Source: Qipengyuania atrilutea (lineage in GTDB: Bacteria; Pseudomonadota; Alphaproteobacteria; Sphingomonadales; Sphingomonadaceae). From it: a stretch of DNA of 64,000 bases. Shown here one piece after another: positions 43,347 to 53,055 of the stretch; the stretch's first letter is position 1; every line of letters begins with the position of its first letter. The notes beneath the pieces were generated by a model. The model saw nothing but the letters and a program-made list of their open reading frames with translations. It searched no databases and was not told the DNA's origin. Location: contig NZ_JABWGV010000001.1 in NCBI RefSeq assembly GCF_013370205.1, positions 496,001 to 560,000 on the forward strand, given 5' to 3'. Made by a program: the position numbers and the translations under genes.

Positions 43347-44884
43347 TCGGGTGTCCTCGCAGCCAGTTTCTCCTGCTCGAGCGCTGTGCGGTCCAGCTTG
43401 CCGTTCGCGTTGACCGGAAAACGCGCGTACCAGTGATACTGCGCAGGCATCATGAAATTCGGAAGCTCGCGCGAAAGTTCGCGGCGTAGCCGCTCTTCGT
43501 CTGACTGATTTCCAACCACCGCCAGATGAACAGCCTGACCGAGGTCGGGGTCGACCATTCCGAAAGCGGCCGCATCCGAAACGACGCCGGTTGCGAGCGC
43601 AGCCTCCTCGATCTCCTGCGGACTGATCCGGTTGCCCGCGCTCTTGATCATGGCATCGTCGCGGCCCATGAAATGAAGGTCGCCGTCCGCATCACGCAGC
43701 ACCGTATCGCCTGAGTACACAGCCGTGCCGCCGTACTCGGACCACTCCGGCGCTGATTTGAAGCGAGCAGCGGTGCGCTCCGCATCTTGCCAGTAACCCT
43801 TCGCAACGAGCGGACCGCAGTGAACGAGTTCGCCCTCTTGTCCCGTGCCCGCCGCTTTGCCATCATTGGCCACTACGAGTATTTCGGCAAAAGGGATCGC
43901 CTGACCCATCGACGTCGGCTTTTCAGCGACCTTTGCCGGGTCGAGGAAGGTGGAACGGAACGCCTCGGTCAAGCCGTACATTGGATAGATGCGTGTCTTC
44001 GGTAACTTTTGTCGAAGCTCGCTGACAAGCTCCCGCGTCAGAGCGCCGCCGCTATTCGTTATGCGCCGCAGGGACTGCGAAGCCTTTTCGGTCCAATCGA
44101 CAGCAACCAGTTGCCGCCAAAGCGGCGGAACGCCGGCGAGCGTCGTTATCTGGTGGCGCGCACAGGCCTTGGTGACGTCCTGAGGAAAGAGATAATCGAG
44201 CGGGTAAACGCAGCCTCCGGCAATCCAGGTACAGAAAAGCTGACTCTGCCCGTAATCGAACGACAGCGGCAGTACGGCAAGGGTCCTATCGTCGCGGTCC
44301 ATGGAGAGGTAATGCGCAACGCTGACCGCGCCGAGCCACATATTCGCGTGGCTAAGCATGACACCCTTGGGCCTGCCGGTAGAGCCGCTGGTGTAGAGGA
44401 TTGCAGCCAGATCGTCCGGATCGTGCTTCGAGATCGGAAGCCTTGCGCCTGCTTCGGCTGCGCAGGCGATGGCCTCGCCCTCATCCATCACCGTGCAGCC
44501 TGCTGGAACATCTATAGCATTGAGCGACGAACGCCGGGAATTCGTCGCGACCAGCAGCGCCGCTCCGCTATCGCTTAGGATGTGGGCGACCTGTGCGCGT
44601 TTGAGCAACGGGTTGATGGGCACATGGACCAGACCGGCGCGCGCCGCAGCGAGCGGCAAAACACATGTCAGCTCGCCCTTCGCTGCCCAGCTCGCAACGC
44701 GCGTACCCGGCGTGTATCGCTCGGCAAGCCATCCGGCCATTGTCGCGATGCGCGTCCGCAGTTCGCCGTAGGTCAGCGTCCCGGTCTTTACCGCAAGCGC
44801 CGGATCGTCCGCGCGGCCAAACTCGCAAATATGATCGAGCGGGCGCGGCACAGGATCGAGTGTCTGATGCGGTAGATCGGTCAT
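43343..44884 (-). CDS. AMP-forming acyl ligase, exosortase-A-associated type
   Basis: A 513-residue adenylate-forming enzyme. The AMP-binding P-loop is YTSGSTGRPKGVMLSH, the motif YGLTEAF follows, and the C-terminal catalytic Lys is in NANGKLDRTAL. It matches the family named acyl-CoA ligase, exosortase A system-associated (TIGR03098). The organisation resembles stand-alone NRPS adenylation enzymes that load a carrier protein. I chose the ATG at 44884 (MTDLPHQ) because AGGGA lies nine bases upstream. The carrier protein gene is divergent, 148 bases away. Confidence 0.85.
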   Translation of the reverse strand: MTDLPHQTLDPVPRPLDHICEFGRADDPALAVKTGTLTYGELRTRIATMAGWLAERYTPGTRVASWAAKGELTCVLPLAAARAGLVHVPINPLLKRAQVAHILSDSGAALLVATNSRRSSLNAIDVPAGCTVMDEGEAIACAAEAGARLPISKHDPDDLAAILYTSGSTGRPKGVMLSHANMWLGAVSVAHYLSMDRDDRTLAVLPLSFDYGQSQLFCTWIAGGCVYPLDYLFPQDVTKACARHQITTLAGVPPLWRQLVAVDWTEKASQSLRRITNSGGALTRELVSELRQKLPKTRIYPMYGLTEAFRSTFLDPAKVAEKPTSMGQAIPFAEILVVANDGKAAGTGQEGELVHCGPLVAKGYWQDAERTAARFKSAPEWSEYGGTAVYSGDTVLRDADGDLHFMGRDDAMIKSAGNRISPQEIEEAALATGVVSDAAAFGMVDPDLGQAVHLAVVGNQSDEERLRRELSRELPNFMMPAQYHWYARFPVNANGKLDRTALEQEKLAARTPE

Positions 44885-45032
44885 CGAACCCGTTCCCTGC
44901 CTAAAGCTCACCGTCTTAGCAATGGCTCAGCGTGCTGCGAAAGAGCTCGGAAGCGCCCGGCTTGCGCGGCGTTTTCCCGAAGTCTATGGCGGCCCGCACA
45001 ACCAAAGCCAACAAGGGGCGCGGCGAGGAAGC

Positions 45033-45383
45033 ATGGATATTCGAACGGCCGAAGGATGCAGGGGCAAAGAGGGTGGTGCCTCGGTGGGCGATACCGAGGC
45101 CCTCGATGCAGCCGGTCCGCCCCGCGCCGAGATCGACCGGACGCTTCGTAGCATCTTGCGCGACGTGCTCGGCCTCGACGAAGACCGTGTCGCAGAATTC
45201 TCGGCAGATAGCGGCTTGTTCGGCCACGTGCCCGAGCTCGATTCGATGGCGGTGGCCGGTTTGCTGACCGAGATCGAGGATCGTTTGGAAATCATCATCG
45301 AAGACGACGATGTCGATGGCGAAATGCTCGAAACCTACGGCGGCTTGCTCGCTTTCGCCGAAGCCAAGGTCGTGGAACGCTAA
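45033..45383 (+). CDS. Acyl carrier protein
   Basis: A 116-residue carrier protein. The phosphopantetheine attachment Ser is in PELDSMAVAGLLTEIEDRL, preceded by ILRDVLGLDEDRV and followed by an acidic helix (IIEDDDVDGEMLETYG). The N-terminal 35 residues are not part of the carrier fold. The start at 45033 follows a GAGGA; other starts, including a later GTG, are possible. It is divergent from the ligase and decarboxylase, which suggests that it receives the ligase product. Confidence 0.8.
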   Translation: MDIRTAEGCRGKEGGASVGDTEALDAAGPPRAEIDRTLRSILRDVLGLDEDRVAEFSADSGLFGHVPELDSMAVAGLLTEIEDRLEIIIEDDDVDGEMLETYGGLLAFAEAKVVER

Positions 45384-45390
45384 ACCGGCA

Positions 45391-46587
45391 CTAGCCGCGC
45401 GTGAAAACGCTGGTCAGTTCGACATGCGTGGCCCAGCGGAACTGTCCGACGGGGCGCAAGGTCTCCAATCGGAACCCCGCTTCGCAAAGCGTCTGCGCAT
45501 CCCTAGCCCAACTGGAGGGATTGCAGCTGACGTAGACGACGCGCGGAACCTCGCTCTTCGCGACTGAAGCGATCTGCTCGCGGGCGCCGGCGCGCGGAGG
45601 GTCGAGTATCACCGCGTCGAACCTCGAAAGCTCATCCGGTTGCAAGGGGTTGCGGAAGAGATCGCGGTGATGCGCTTCCACATGTAAAGCGCCCGTCGCG
45701 GCAGCCTGACGGCAGGCGAGGTGGGCATCGCGGGCCGCTTCGAACGCAGCAACGCTGCGGCCTTCCGCAACACCGAACGCCAGCATGCCGAGACCGGAAA
45801 AGAAATCCGCAACGCTTTCCGCGTTCGCAACGCCGACCCTCGTATCGGCGATCAGTCTCTCGGCTCCGTCTTGCGTGGCTTGCAGGAAAGCGCCTGCCGG
45901 AAAGCTGACGGGAATGTTGTTCCACGTCACGGTCACTGGCTGCGGCTCGTAGAAGGTTTCCGCCCCGAACCCCTGGTCGAGCGTTAGCCGCGCCAGATTG
46001 TTGTCCATGGCGAAACGGGTCAGCGCTTCGATTGCGTCGAGCCCGTCCGGCTCGATCCCGCTTAGCTGAATGTCGGGTCCTTGATCGGTCAGGGTCATCC
46101 CGACATCGATGCTGCCCCGTGGCGAGTAACGCGAAAGCAAATCGCGAAGCGGACCGAACAGGCGGAACAGTTCGGGCCGCAGCACCGGACATTCGCGTAT
46201 GTCGACGATCCGGTGAGAGCGTTCCTCCCGGTAACCGAGCACGACGCGCTTCCCGATAGCCTGGGCATGCAGCGTCGCGCGGAGCCGGCTGCTCGGCGGC
46301 GATAGATGCGTCGGCAGCAAGGTAATGGGCTCGAGGCCCTGCCCTGCCGCTGCGTGAACCACGCGGTCGGTCACGAACTGGCGAACCGCCTCGTCGTCGA
46401 GATGCTGCAACTGGCAACCGCCGCACTTCGCGAAATGGCGGCACGGCGGCCTCTGCCGGTGCTCGCCCGGCTCGATCCTTCCGTCGGGGAGTATCCGGTC
46501 ACCGGGAGCGGTTCCGGCAATGTGCCGCCCGTCTGAAGTGACCCCGTCACCCTTCGCGGCTACGCGGACAATTACGTTATCGGTCAT
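45391..46587 (-). CDS. RNA m5U methyltransferase, RlmD/TrmA family
   Basis: A 398-residue class I SAM-dependent RNA methyltransferase. An N-terminal TRAM-like region precedes an iron-sulfur site (CRHFAKCGGCQLQ plus a fourth Cys in IRECPVL). The SAM-binding motif is DFFSGLGMLAFGVA, and the catalytic motif VVYVSCNPSSWARD holds the nucleophilic Cys. The target is most likely a uridine in 23S rRNA or tRNA, not resolvable here. The ATG at 46587 overlaps the nnr stop by four bases. Confidence 0.9.
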   Translation of the reverse strand: MTDNVIVRVAAKGDGVTSDGRHIAGTAPGDRILPDGRIEPGEHRQRPPCRHFAKCGGCQLQHLDDEAVRQFVTDRVVHAAAGQGLEPITLLPTHLSPPSSRLRATLHAQAIGKRVVLGYREERSHRIVDIRECPVLRPELFRLFGPLRDLLSRYSPRGSIDVGMTLTDQGPDIQLSGIEPDGLDAIEALTRFAMDNNLARLTLDQGFGAETFYEPQPVTVTWNNIPVSFPAGAFLQATQDGAERLIADTRVGVANAESVADFFSGLGMLAFGVAEGRSVAAFEAARDAHLACRQAAATGALHVEAHHRDLFRNPLQPDELSRFDAVILDPPRAGAREQIASVAKSEVPRVVYVSCNPSSWARDAQTLCEAGFRLETLRPVGQFRWATHVELTSVFTRG

Positions 46588-47981
46588 AGGCAAGTCGCCA
46601 AAGCATGGCGCATCTGCCGGGCAAGTTCGCCTGCCGTGAAAGCCGGACCGAGCTGCCGGGCAGCTTCACCATGCAGCCAAACCGCTTGCGAGGCAGCTTC
46701 GAGAGGCGGCTCGCCGGCTGCCATTCGGCTCACAACGACCCCGGCGAGAACATCCCCGGTTCCGGCAGCGGAAAGCCACGACGACGCCGGTTTGAAAAAG
46801 CGTATCGGTGCGCTTGGCGCGGCAACGATCGTATCCGCGCCCTTCGCTGCGACGACGCAGCCTGTCGTTTCCGCGAGTTTCCGCGCCTTCTCGAGCTTCG
46901 TGTTTCTGTCGATACCGAAAGCTTCGCATAGCACTGCAAGCTCCCCTTCGTGCGGCGTAAGAACATGGCATCGGCGTTCCGAGGTCTCGAACATCGCTGG
47001 AGTAATCAGGTGAAGCGCGTCGGCGTCGAATACGGCAGGCTTGCCGCTGACAAAAACCGCTTCGAGTTTCGCTTTAGCTGTGTCGTTCCGTCCCAATCCC
47101 GGACCGATCAAAACCGCGTCTAATCGCTTGTCGCCGAGAACTTCTTCCAAGGGTCCGGGGTCCACGACCAAGTCAGCCGGTACCGCAGGATGCTCGGTAT
47201 CCCCTGCAAGCTTAACATAGCCGGCGCCGGCACGCATCGCGGCCTCACTGGCGAGGATTGCGGCGCCGTGCATCTCACCCCCGACGATCGCGACCATTCC
47301 CCGCGAGTATTTGTGCGCATTGAAGTCCGGAGGCGTTGGTGCGGGTTTGCCGAACAGATGTCCCGAAACGTCGCCGAACTCCAGGCCGAGCCCGACGCGG
47401 ATGCGCTTGCCCAGGAGTGCACTGGAAGGCATCAGGAAATGCGCATTTTTCCAACTGCCTAGAGCGAAGGTGTAATCGTATTTGGGAAGTTCACCGTTCA
47501 GAATTTCGCCAGTATTGCTGACGACACCGCTCGGCAGATCGACCGCGACCACGGTCTGGTGCAAGGCGGCGTTTCGCATCAGCAAATGATGTGCGTCGGG
47601 ATCTAACGGCCGAGACAGACCGGTGCCGAACAGGCAATCGACCAGAATATCGCCCTCGACATCACTGTGGGCACTCTCGACATCACTGTTATAGCAGTCG
47701 CGGGCTTTCGCCGCCGTCGGCGTTTCCGCCTCGGTCAGGGCTACGACACGGACGGAGACACCCTTCTTCCGCAACGCCTCGGCAATCACGTAACCATCGC
47801 CGCCGTTATTTCCGGGCCCGCAGAGAACGGTCACGCGCTTGCCGTTTGCGAACGCGGTGATCTCGGCTGCGCATCCTTTGCCAGCGCTCTGCAGTAACTC
47901 CCATTCAGACGTTCCGGCCGTGATTGCCCGCTGTTCAGCGGCCCGCATTTCTTCTGCAGTAAGAACGGGTTCGAGCGTCAA
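46584..47981 (-). CDS. nnr: Bifunctional NAD(P)H-hydrate epimerase/dehydratase
   Basis: A 465-residue fused repair enzyme for hydrated NADH and NADPH. The N-terminal epimerase domain shows GPGNNGGDGYVIAEAL (about 54-69) and VDLPSGV. The C-terminal ADP-dependent dehydratase domain shows HKYSRGMVAIVGG, LTPHEGEL and AGTGDVLAGVV. Both domains look intact. The start is a TTG 12 bases after ilvD; a later in-frame ATG (MRAAEQ) is the alternative. Confidence 0.92.
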   Translation of the reverse strand: MTLEPVLTAEEMRAAEQRAITAGTSEWELLQSAGKGCAAEITAFANGKRVTVLCGPGNNGGDGYVIAEALRKKGVSVRVVALTEAETPTAAKARDCYNSDVESAHSDVEGDILVDCLFGTGLSRPLDPDAHHLLMRNAALHQTVVAVDLPSGVVSNTGEILNGELPKYDYTFALGSWKNAHFLMPSSALLGKRIRVGLGLEFGDVSGHLFGKPAPTPPDFNAHKYSRGMVAIVGGEMHGAAILASEAAMRAGAGYVKLAGDTEHPAVPADLVVDPGPLEEVLGDKRLDAVLIGPGLGRNDTAKAKLEAVFVSGKPAVFDADALHLITPAMFETSERRCHVLTPHEGELAVLCEAFGIDRNTKLEKARKLAETTGCVVAAKGADTIVAAPSAPIRFFKPASSWLSAAGTGDVLAGVVVSRMAAGEPPLEAASQAVWLHGEAARQLGPAFTAGELARQMRHALATCL

Positions 47982-47993
47982 GTTGCGGACCGT

Positions 47994-49715
47994 TCAGATG
48001 TCGGCGAAGACATGCGTTTCCTTCGACGCACCCGGATGCGTCAAGGCGCCTTTCACCGCAGGACCTACGTTCTGCGCATAGCGCCACAGAGCGCCCGACT
48101 GGTAATCGTTCGTCCGTGGCTGCCACGCACTACGGCGCTTGAAAAGGATCGTTTCGGACACGTCGAGGTCGATCGTGCCCGCTTCGGCGTCGATGCTTAT
48201 GATATCGCCATCCTCTACAAGCGCGATCGGACCGCAATCCGCCGCTTCGGGACCGACATGGCCGATGCAAAACCCGCGCGTCGCGCCGGAGAAACGCCCA
48301 TCGGTGATTAACGCGACTGACTCACCCATGCCCTGCCCGTAAAGCGCCGCAGTCGTGGACAGCATCTCGCGCATCCCCGGTCCGCCCTTCGGCCCCTCGT
48401 AGCGAATGACGATGACCGAACCTTCGGCAATGTCGCGGCGCTCGACTGCCGCGAAAGCGTCTTCTTCGCAGTCGAACACTCGGGCCGCTCCGCTGAACTG
48501 AAGCCGCGCCATCCCGGCGACTTTCACGATGGCGCCTTCAGGGGCAAGACTGCCTTTGAGACCGACGACACCACCGGTCGGCGTTATTGGCTGATTGACA
48601 TCGTAGAACACTTTCTGGTCCGGGTTCCAGGTGATCTCGTCCAAGTTCTCGCCCAGGCTCTTGCCGGTAACAGTCAAGGGTTCGGGATCGAGGAACCCGC
48701 CGTCTAGCAAGGTTTTCATGGCCATGTAGACCCCGCCCGCCTCATGCATGTCCTTTGCAACATACTGGCCACCCGGTTTCAGATCGGCGATATAAGGCGT
48801 GGATTTGAAGATTTCGGCAACATCGAACAGGTCGAACTCGATCCCGCATTCATTCGCCATGGCCGGCAAGTGGAGTGCGGCATTGGTCGAACCGCCGGTC
48901 GCTGCGACGACGCGCGCAGCATTCTCAAAAGCAGCCCTAGTGCAGATGTCGCGCGGGCGAATATTTCGTGCAAGGAGTGTCATGACTTGCTCGCCGGCCG
49001 CGAGCCCGATTTCCTCACGCGATTTGTACGGAGCCGGCGCCATGTTGCTGTTCGGCAACGACAATCCGATCGCTTCTCCGACGCAGGCCATAGTGTTTGC
49101 AGTGAATTGCCCGCCGCACGCTCCGTGGCCGGGGCAGGCGACCTTTTCGAGCGCCGTCAGTTCCTTGAGGGGGCAGCCACCCGCGGCATACTGGCCAACC
49201 GCTTCGAACACATCAACGACCGTCACGTCCTCGTCGTGATAACGGCCCGGAAGGATGGACCCGCCGTAGACGAAGATCGACGGAACGTTGAGCCGCAGCA
49301 TAGCCATCATCATGCCCGGCAAGCTCTTGTCGCACCCCGCGAAGCCGACCAGCGCGTCGTAGCAATGCCCGCGTACCGATAGCTCGATGGAATCGGCAAT
49401 GACCTCGCGGCTTACGAGCGAGCTTTTCATTCCCTGATGACCCATCGCGATGCCGTCGGTCACCGTGATCGTATTGAACCGCCGGGGGGTGCCCCCGCCC
49501 GTCTCTACTCCCGCGCGGCACACATTCGCCTGCGCATCGAGCGCAGTGTTGCAGGGTGCGCTGTCGTTGCCGGCGGAGACCACGCCGACGAAAGGGCGCG
49601 CGATCTCTTCCTCGGTCATACCCATCGCATAGTAGTACGACCGGTGCGGCGCGCGTTCGGGGCCGACGGAAACGTGCCTGCTCGGCAGCTTGGCTTTGTC
49701 GAAAGTGTCGCTCAT
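47994..49715 (-). CDS. ilvD: Dihydroxy-acid dehydratase
   Basis: A 573-residue iron-sulfur dehydratase of branched-chain amino acid synthesis, converting dihydroxy-isovalerate and dihydroxy-methylvalerate to 2-oxo acids. Conserved segments: [43 protein letters not shown] and [21 protein letters not shown]. The cluster-ligating cysteines are present. It sits in the ETF-QO/ispE/nnr run. Confidence 0.95.
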   Translation of the reverse strand: MSDTFDKAKLPSRHVSVGPERAPHRSYYYAMGMTEEEIARPFVGVVSAGNDSAPCNTALDAQANVCRAGVETGGGTPRRFNTITVTDGIAMGHQGMKSSLVSREVIADSIELSVRGHCYDALVGFAGCDKSLPGMMMAMLRLNVPSIFVYGGSILPGRYHDEDVTVVDVFEAVGQYAAGGCPLKELTALEKVACPGHGACGGQFTANTMACVGEAIGLSLPNSNMAPAPYKSREEIGLAAGEQVMTLLARNIRPRDICTRAAFENAARVVAATGGSTNAALHLPAMANECGIEFDLFDVAEIFKSTPYIADLKPGGQYVAKDMHEAGGVYMAMKTLLDGGFLDPEPLTVTGKSLGENLDEITWNPDQKVFYDVNQPITPTGGVVGLKGSLAPEGAIVKVAGMARLQFSGAARVFDCEEDAFAAVERRDIAEGSVIVIRYEGPKGGPGMREMLSTTAALYGQGMGESVALITDGRFSGATRGFCIGHVGPEAADCGPIALVEDGDIISIDAEAGTIDLDVSETILFKRRSAWQPRTNDYQSGALWRYAQNVGPAVKGALTHPGASKETHVFADI

Positions 49716-49773
49716 CCGCGCGTTCTCGCCCCGCTGGCGGCGATAATCAAGCGCAGGCTAGCTTTATGCCAAG

Positions 49774-50502
49774 CTAGGGAGATTTGAGCGATAGCTGCGT
49801 CAAACTAGCGACGTCCGCGATCAGGTCCGCCCAGCGCGACTGCTGCGCTCGGGTAGCGATCTCGTCCTGCCGGATTTCGATCGTGAGATACGGAATGCCT
49901 CGGCTTTCAGCGTGACGGTCCATCGTCGCATTAAGCTGCTTGCCCGAATAGGGTTCGTTGTCGCCAACGGTAAGGCCCTTTTCGCGAAACAAGCGGATCG
50001 CGTGCTGCGCGGCCCGGTCGTCGTTGTTGTAAAGCAGGCCCACCTCCCATGGACGCTGTTCACCGGTGCTGTGAAGTGCAGGCGTGAAGCTGTGCACGGC
50101 GAGTATCAGGGACGGTTGCGCCGCCTCTATCCAACTGTCTAACGCTTGATGGTAAGGGTAGTGAAACCGTTCGAGGCGGCTCTCCAAATTGCCGCCGATA
50201 TTGCCGGGGATCGTAATGCCATCGCTCGACATAGGCATGACGGCGGGATCGTCCTCATCGCGGTGAAGATCGACCACAAGTCTACTTATCGCAGCAATAT
50301 GAGCGGGAATGTCATGGAACCGGGCAAGACGCTCGACCACACCTTCGACACCCAGATCGATGGCGATGTGCTGCTCCATAGCTTCGTCCGGAACGCCGAG
50401 TTCAATGTCGTCCGGTACGAAGTTGGAAGCATGATCGGCGCACGCGATGATTCCGCCCTTTCGCGGCTCGCCAACCTGGCGATATGGCATCCCATCTATC
50501 AT
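49774..50502 (-). CDS. N-formylglutamate amidohydrolase
   Basis: A 242-residue member of the N-formylglutamate amidohydrolase family, which yields glutamate and formate in histidine-type catabolism. Features seen: CADHASNFVPDD near the N-terminus, RLVVDLHRDEDD, LILAVHSFTPAL and LTIEIRQDEI. No hut genes are adjacent, so the physiological substrate is uncertain. I chose the ATG at 50502 because it overlaps the ispE stop (ATGA). Confidence 0.88.
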   Translation of the reverse strand: MIDGMPYRQVGEPRKGGIIACADHASNFVPDDIELGVPDEAMEQHIAIDLGVEGVVERLARFHDIPAHIAAISRLVVDLHRDEDDPAVMPMSSDGITIPGNIGGNLESRLERFHYPYHQALDSWIEAAQPSLILAVHSFTPALHSTGEQRPWEVGLLYNNDDRAAQHAIRLFREKGLTVGDNEPYSGKQLNATMDRHAESRGIPYLTIEIRQDEIATRAQQSRWADLIADVASLTQLSLKSP

Positions 50503-51311
50503 CGCAGTCTTCCCGTCATGGTCCACCAGTCGCGATGGCGCTTGTTTATCGAACGCTGGACGCCATTCCGTTCATCCTCGCTATCGAACAAAGCGAAACA
50601 AGTTGCGCCCGAGCCGGACATACGGACGAGCCATGCGTTCGTATCCCTGAGCGCGGCAAGGACGTCTGCAATAACGGGGACGAGCGATATTGCAGGTCTC
50701 TCAAGATCGTTTCGCCCGTTCGTTGACATTTCGCGTATCGTCTCGCCATTTAGCGGACCGCGGTCCTTGCCGTCCCAGCCAGCAAAGACGTTTGCCGTAG
50801 CAAGCGGTTCACGCGGATTGACCAGCAGGACCGGCGTTCCCGCAAGACTATCGTCCGCGGCTTCGAGTTCGGTACCCGTTCCGCGGCCGATGCAGGTCTT
50901 ACTTTCGACGCAGGCCGGAACATCCGCACCCAGTTTGGCGGCACGGTCATGCCAATCGTCTGGCAGTCCGTACATGCCCCGAACGATGCGGAATACGGCT
51001 CCTGCATCTGCGCTTCCCCCGCCGAGCCCCGCGGCCACGGGCAGGTTCTTCTCCAACGTGACTTCGATCCCGGTGGCTCGCGGCAACACGGTCAGCGCCT
51101 TCATCGCTAGATTGCCGAACGGAAGCCCCATCGCCCCAGCAAACTCGCCCTGCTGATCCAGCGCATCGACTTCGGCGGGCCTAGCGGTCAGAAGATCACC
51201 GTTGTCGACGAAGGCGAACAGGCTTTCGAGGTCGTGATAGCCATCCTCGCGCCGTCCCCGTACGTGCAGCGCAAGGTTGATCTTGGCGTAAGCTATATCC
51301 GTAACCGGCAC
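50499..51311 (-). CDS. ispE: 4-diphosphocytidyl-2-C-methyl-D-erythritol kinase
   Basis: A 270-residue GHMP kinase of the MEP isoprenoid pathway. Seen are YAKINLALHVRGRREDGYH near the N-terminus, the ATP loop LPVAAGLGGGSADA and the C-terminal VRMSGSGATCFALF. I chose a GTG at 51311 because it places the conserved AKINL at the usual position. A longer start at 51377 would overlap the ETF-QO gene by 53 bases. Confidence 0.9.
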   Translation of the reverse strand: MPVTDIAYAKINLALHVRGRREDGYHDLESLFAFVDNGDLLTARPAEVDALDQQGEFAGAMGLPFGNLAMKALTVLPRATGIEVTLEKNLPVAAGLGGGSADAGAVFRIVRGMYGLPDDWHDRAAKLGADVPACVESKTCIGRGTGTELEAADDSLAGTPVLLVNPREPLATANVFAGWDGKDRGPLNGETIREMSTNGRNDLERPAISLVPVIADVLAALRDTNAWLVRMSGSGATCFALFDSEDERNGVQRSINKRHRDWWTMTGRLR

Positions 51312-51324
51312 GCAGTTTGCTGCG

Positions 51325-52971
51325 TCACATATTCGGATAGTTCGGACCGCCGCCGCCTTCGGGCGTCGTCCACTCAATGTTCTGATTCGGGTCCTTGATA
51401 TCGCAGGTCTTGCAATGGACGCAGTTCTGCGAATTGATCACGAATTTCGGATCGCCCTCCTCAACGTCTACCCATTCGTAGACGCCTGCGGGGCAATAGC
51501 GCGTCGACGGACCACCATAGACTTCGAGTTCGCTTTCCTTCTGCAACTCCATGTCGCAGACCTTGAGGTGGTTCGGCTGATCCTCTGCGTGGTTCGTGTA
51601 GGAGAACGCGACCGAGGTGAGCCGGTCGAAGCTGATTACCCCGTCGGGCTTGGGATATTCGATCGGCCGGAACAGGTCGGCACGCTGCAGATGCTTGTAA
51701 TCCGCCTCGTGCTTCATCGTGATCGGAAGCCCGATCTTGAGGTAACGCATCCACATGTCGATGCCCGCAAAGACAGTTCCGATCTCTCCGCCGAATTTCG
51801 AAACGGCAGGCTGAGCATTCTTCACCGCTTCAAGTTCGCGTGCGACCCAGCTCGAACGCAGGTTTGCATCGTAATCGGAAAGCTCGGTCTTTTCCTTACC
51901 ATCCGCAATGGCGGCCGCGATGGTTTCGGCGGCAAGCATGCCGCTCTTCATCGCAGTGTGGCTGCCCTTGATGCGGGGCACGTTGACGAAGCCTGCCGCG
52001 CAGCCGATCAGCGCGCCGCCCGGAAACGCGAGCTTCGGGACAGATTGCCAACCGCCCTCATTAATTGCGCGGCCACCGTAAGCGACGCGCTTGCCGCCTT
52101 CGAGTAGAGAAACGATGTCCGGGTGATGTTTCCAGCGCTGGAATTCCTGAAAAGGTGAAACATACGGGTTCTTGTAGTCGAGAGCGGTTACGAAGCCGAT
52201 TGCGACCTGATTGTCCGCCTGGTGGTAGATGAATCCGCCGCCCCAGCTTTCGCTCTCCGATAGGGGCCATCCCTGAGTATGGATCACGCGACCGGGAACG
52301 TGCTTTCCCGGGTCAATGTCCCAGAGTTCTTTCACTCCGAGGCCATAAACCTGCGGCTGGCAATTCGCTTCGAGATCGAAGCGCTCCTTCATTTTCTTTG
52401 TCAGGTTGCCGCGTACGCCCTCGGCGAACAGCGTGTATTTCGCATGGATTTCCATGCCGGGCTGGAAGTCCGGCTTTTCGCTGCCGTCAGCCGCGATCCC
52501 CATGTCCTGCGTAATGACACCAGCGACCGCGCCATCGTCATCGAACAGCACTTCCGAAGCGGGGAAGCCCGGGAAGACCATGACGCCCAGGGCTTCCGCC
52601 TGTTCGCCGAGCCACCGGGTAAGGTTTGCGAGCGATACGGTGTAATTACCCTTGTTCGACATGAATGGCGGCATCGCGAAGTGCGGCATCTCGTACTTCT
52701 TCGATTTCGACATCACCCAATGCTGGTTGTCGGTGACCGGAACCTGAGCGAGCGGGCAGTCCATTTCCCGCCATTCGGGGAGCAGTTCGTCGATCGCCCG
52801 AGGATCGACAACCGCGCCCGAAAGGACGTGCGCGCCGACCTCGCTGCCCTTCTCGAGTACGACGACCTCGAGCTCTTCGTTCAGTTGCTTGAGCCGGATG
52901 GCCGCTGCCATCCCGGCGACCCCGCCGCCGATGATGACAACGTCGCAGGGCATCGATTCACGTTCGCTCAT
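51325..52971 (-). CDS. Electron transfer flavoprotein-ubiquinone oxidoreductase
   Basis: A 548-residue inner-membrane flavoprotein that passes electrons from ETF, reduced by acyl-CoA and other dehydrogenases, to ubiquinone. The FAD motif GGGVAGMAAA is near residue 14. The single 4Fe-4S cluster is carried by CPAGVYEWVD and NCVHCKTCDIKDP at the C-terminus. Length and ending (YPNM) match the family. It starts the ETF-QO to RNA methyltransferase run and is divergent from the UDG-like gene. Confidence 0.95.
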   Translation of the reverse strand: MSERESMPCDVVIIGGGVAGMAAAIRLKQLNEELEVVVLEKGSEVGAHVLSGAVVDPRAIDELLPEWREMDCPLAQVPVTDNQHWVMSKSKKYEMPHFAMPPFMSNKGNYTVSLANLTRWLGEQAEALGVMVFPGFPASEVLFDDDGAVAGVITQDMGIAADGSEKPDFQPGMEIHAKYTLFAEGVRGNLTKKMKERFDLEANCQPQVYGLGVKELWDIDPGKHVPGRVIHTQGWPLSESESWGGGFIYHQADNQVAIGFVTALDYKNPYVSPFQEFQRWKHHPDIVSLLEGGKRVAYGGRAINEGGWQSVPKLAFPGGALIGCAAGFVNVPRIKGSHTAMKSGMLAAETIAAAIADGKEKTELSDYDANLRSSWVARELEAVKNAQPAVSKFGGEIGTVFAGIDMWMRYLKIGLPITMKHEADYKHLQRADLFRPIEYPKPDGVISFDRLTSVAFSYTNHAEDQPNHLKVCDMELQKESELEVYGGPSTRYCPAGVYEWVDVEEGDPKFVINSQNCVHCKTCDIKDPNQNIEWTTPEGGGGPNYPNM

Positions 52972-53055
52972 GACTACTCGCTTGCTTGGTGCAGGATTTG
53001 ACTACAATTCCTTGATTGCTGCACGCTTTAAGGTCAAGGGTGTGGCCCTCCCGCG

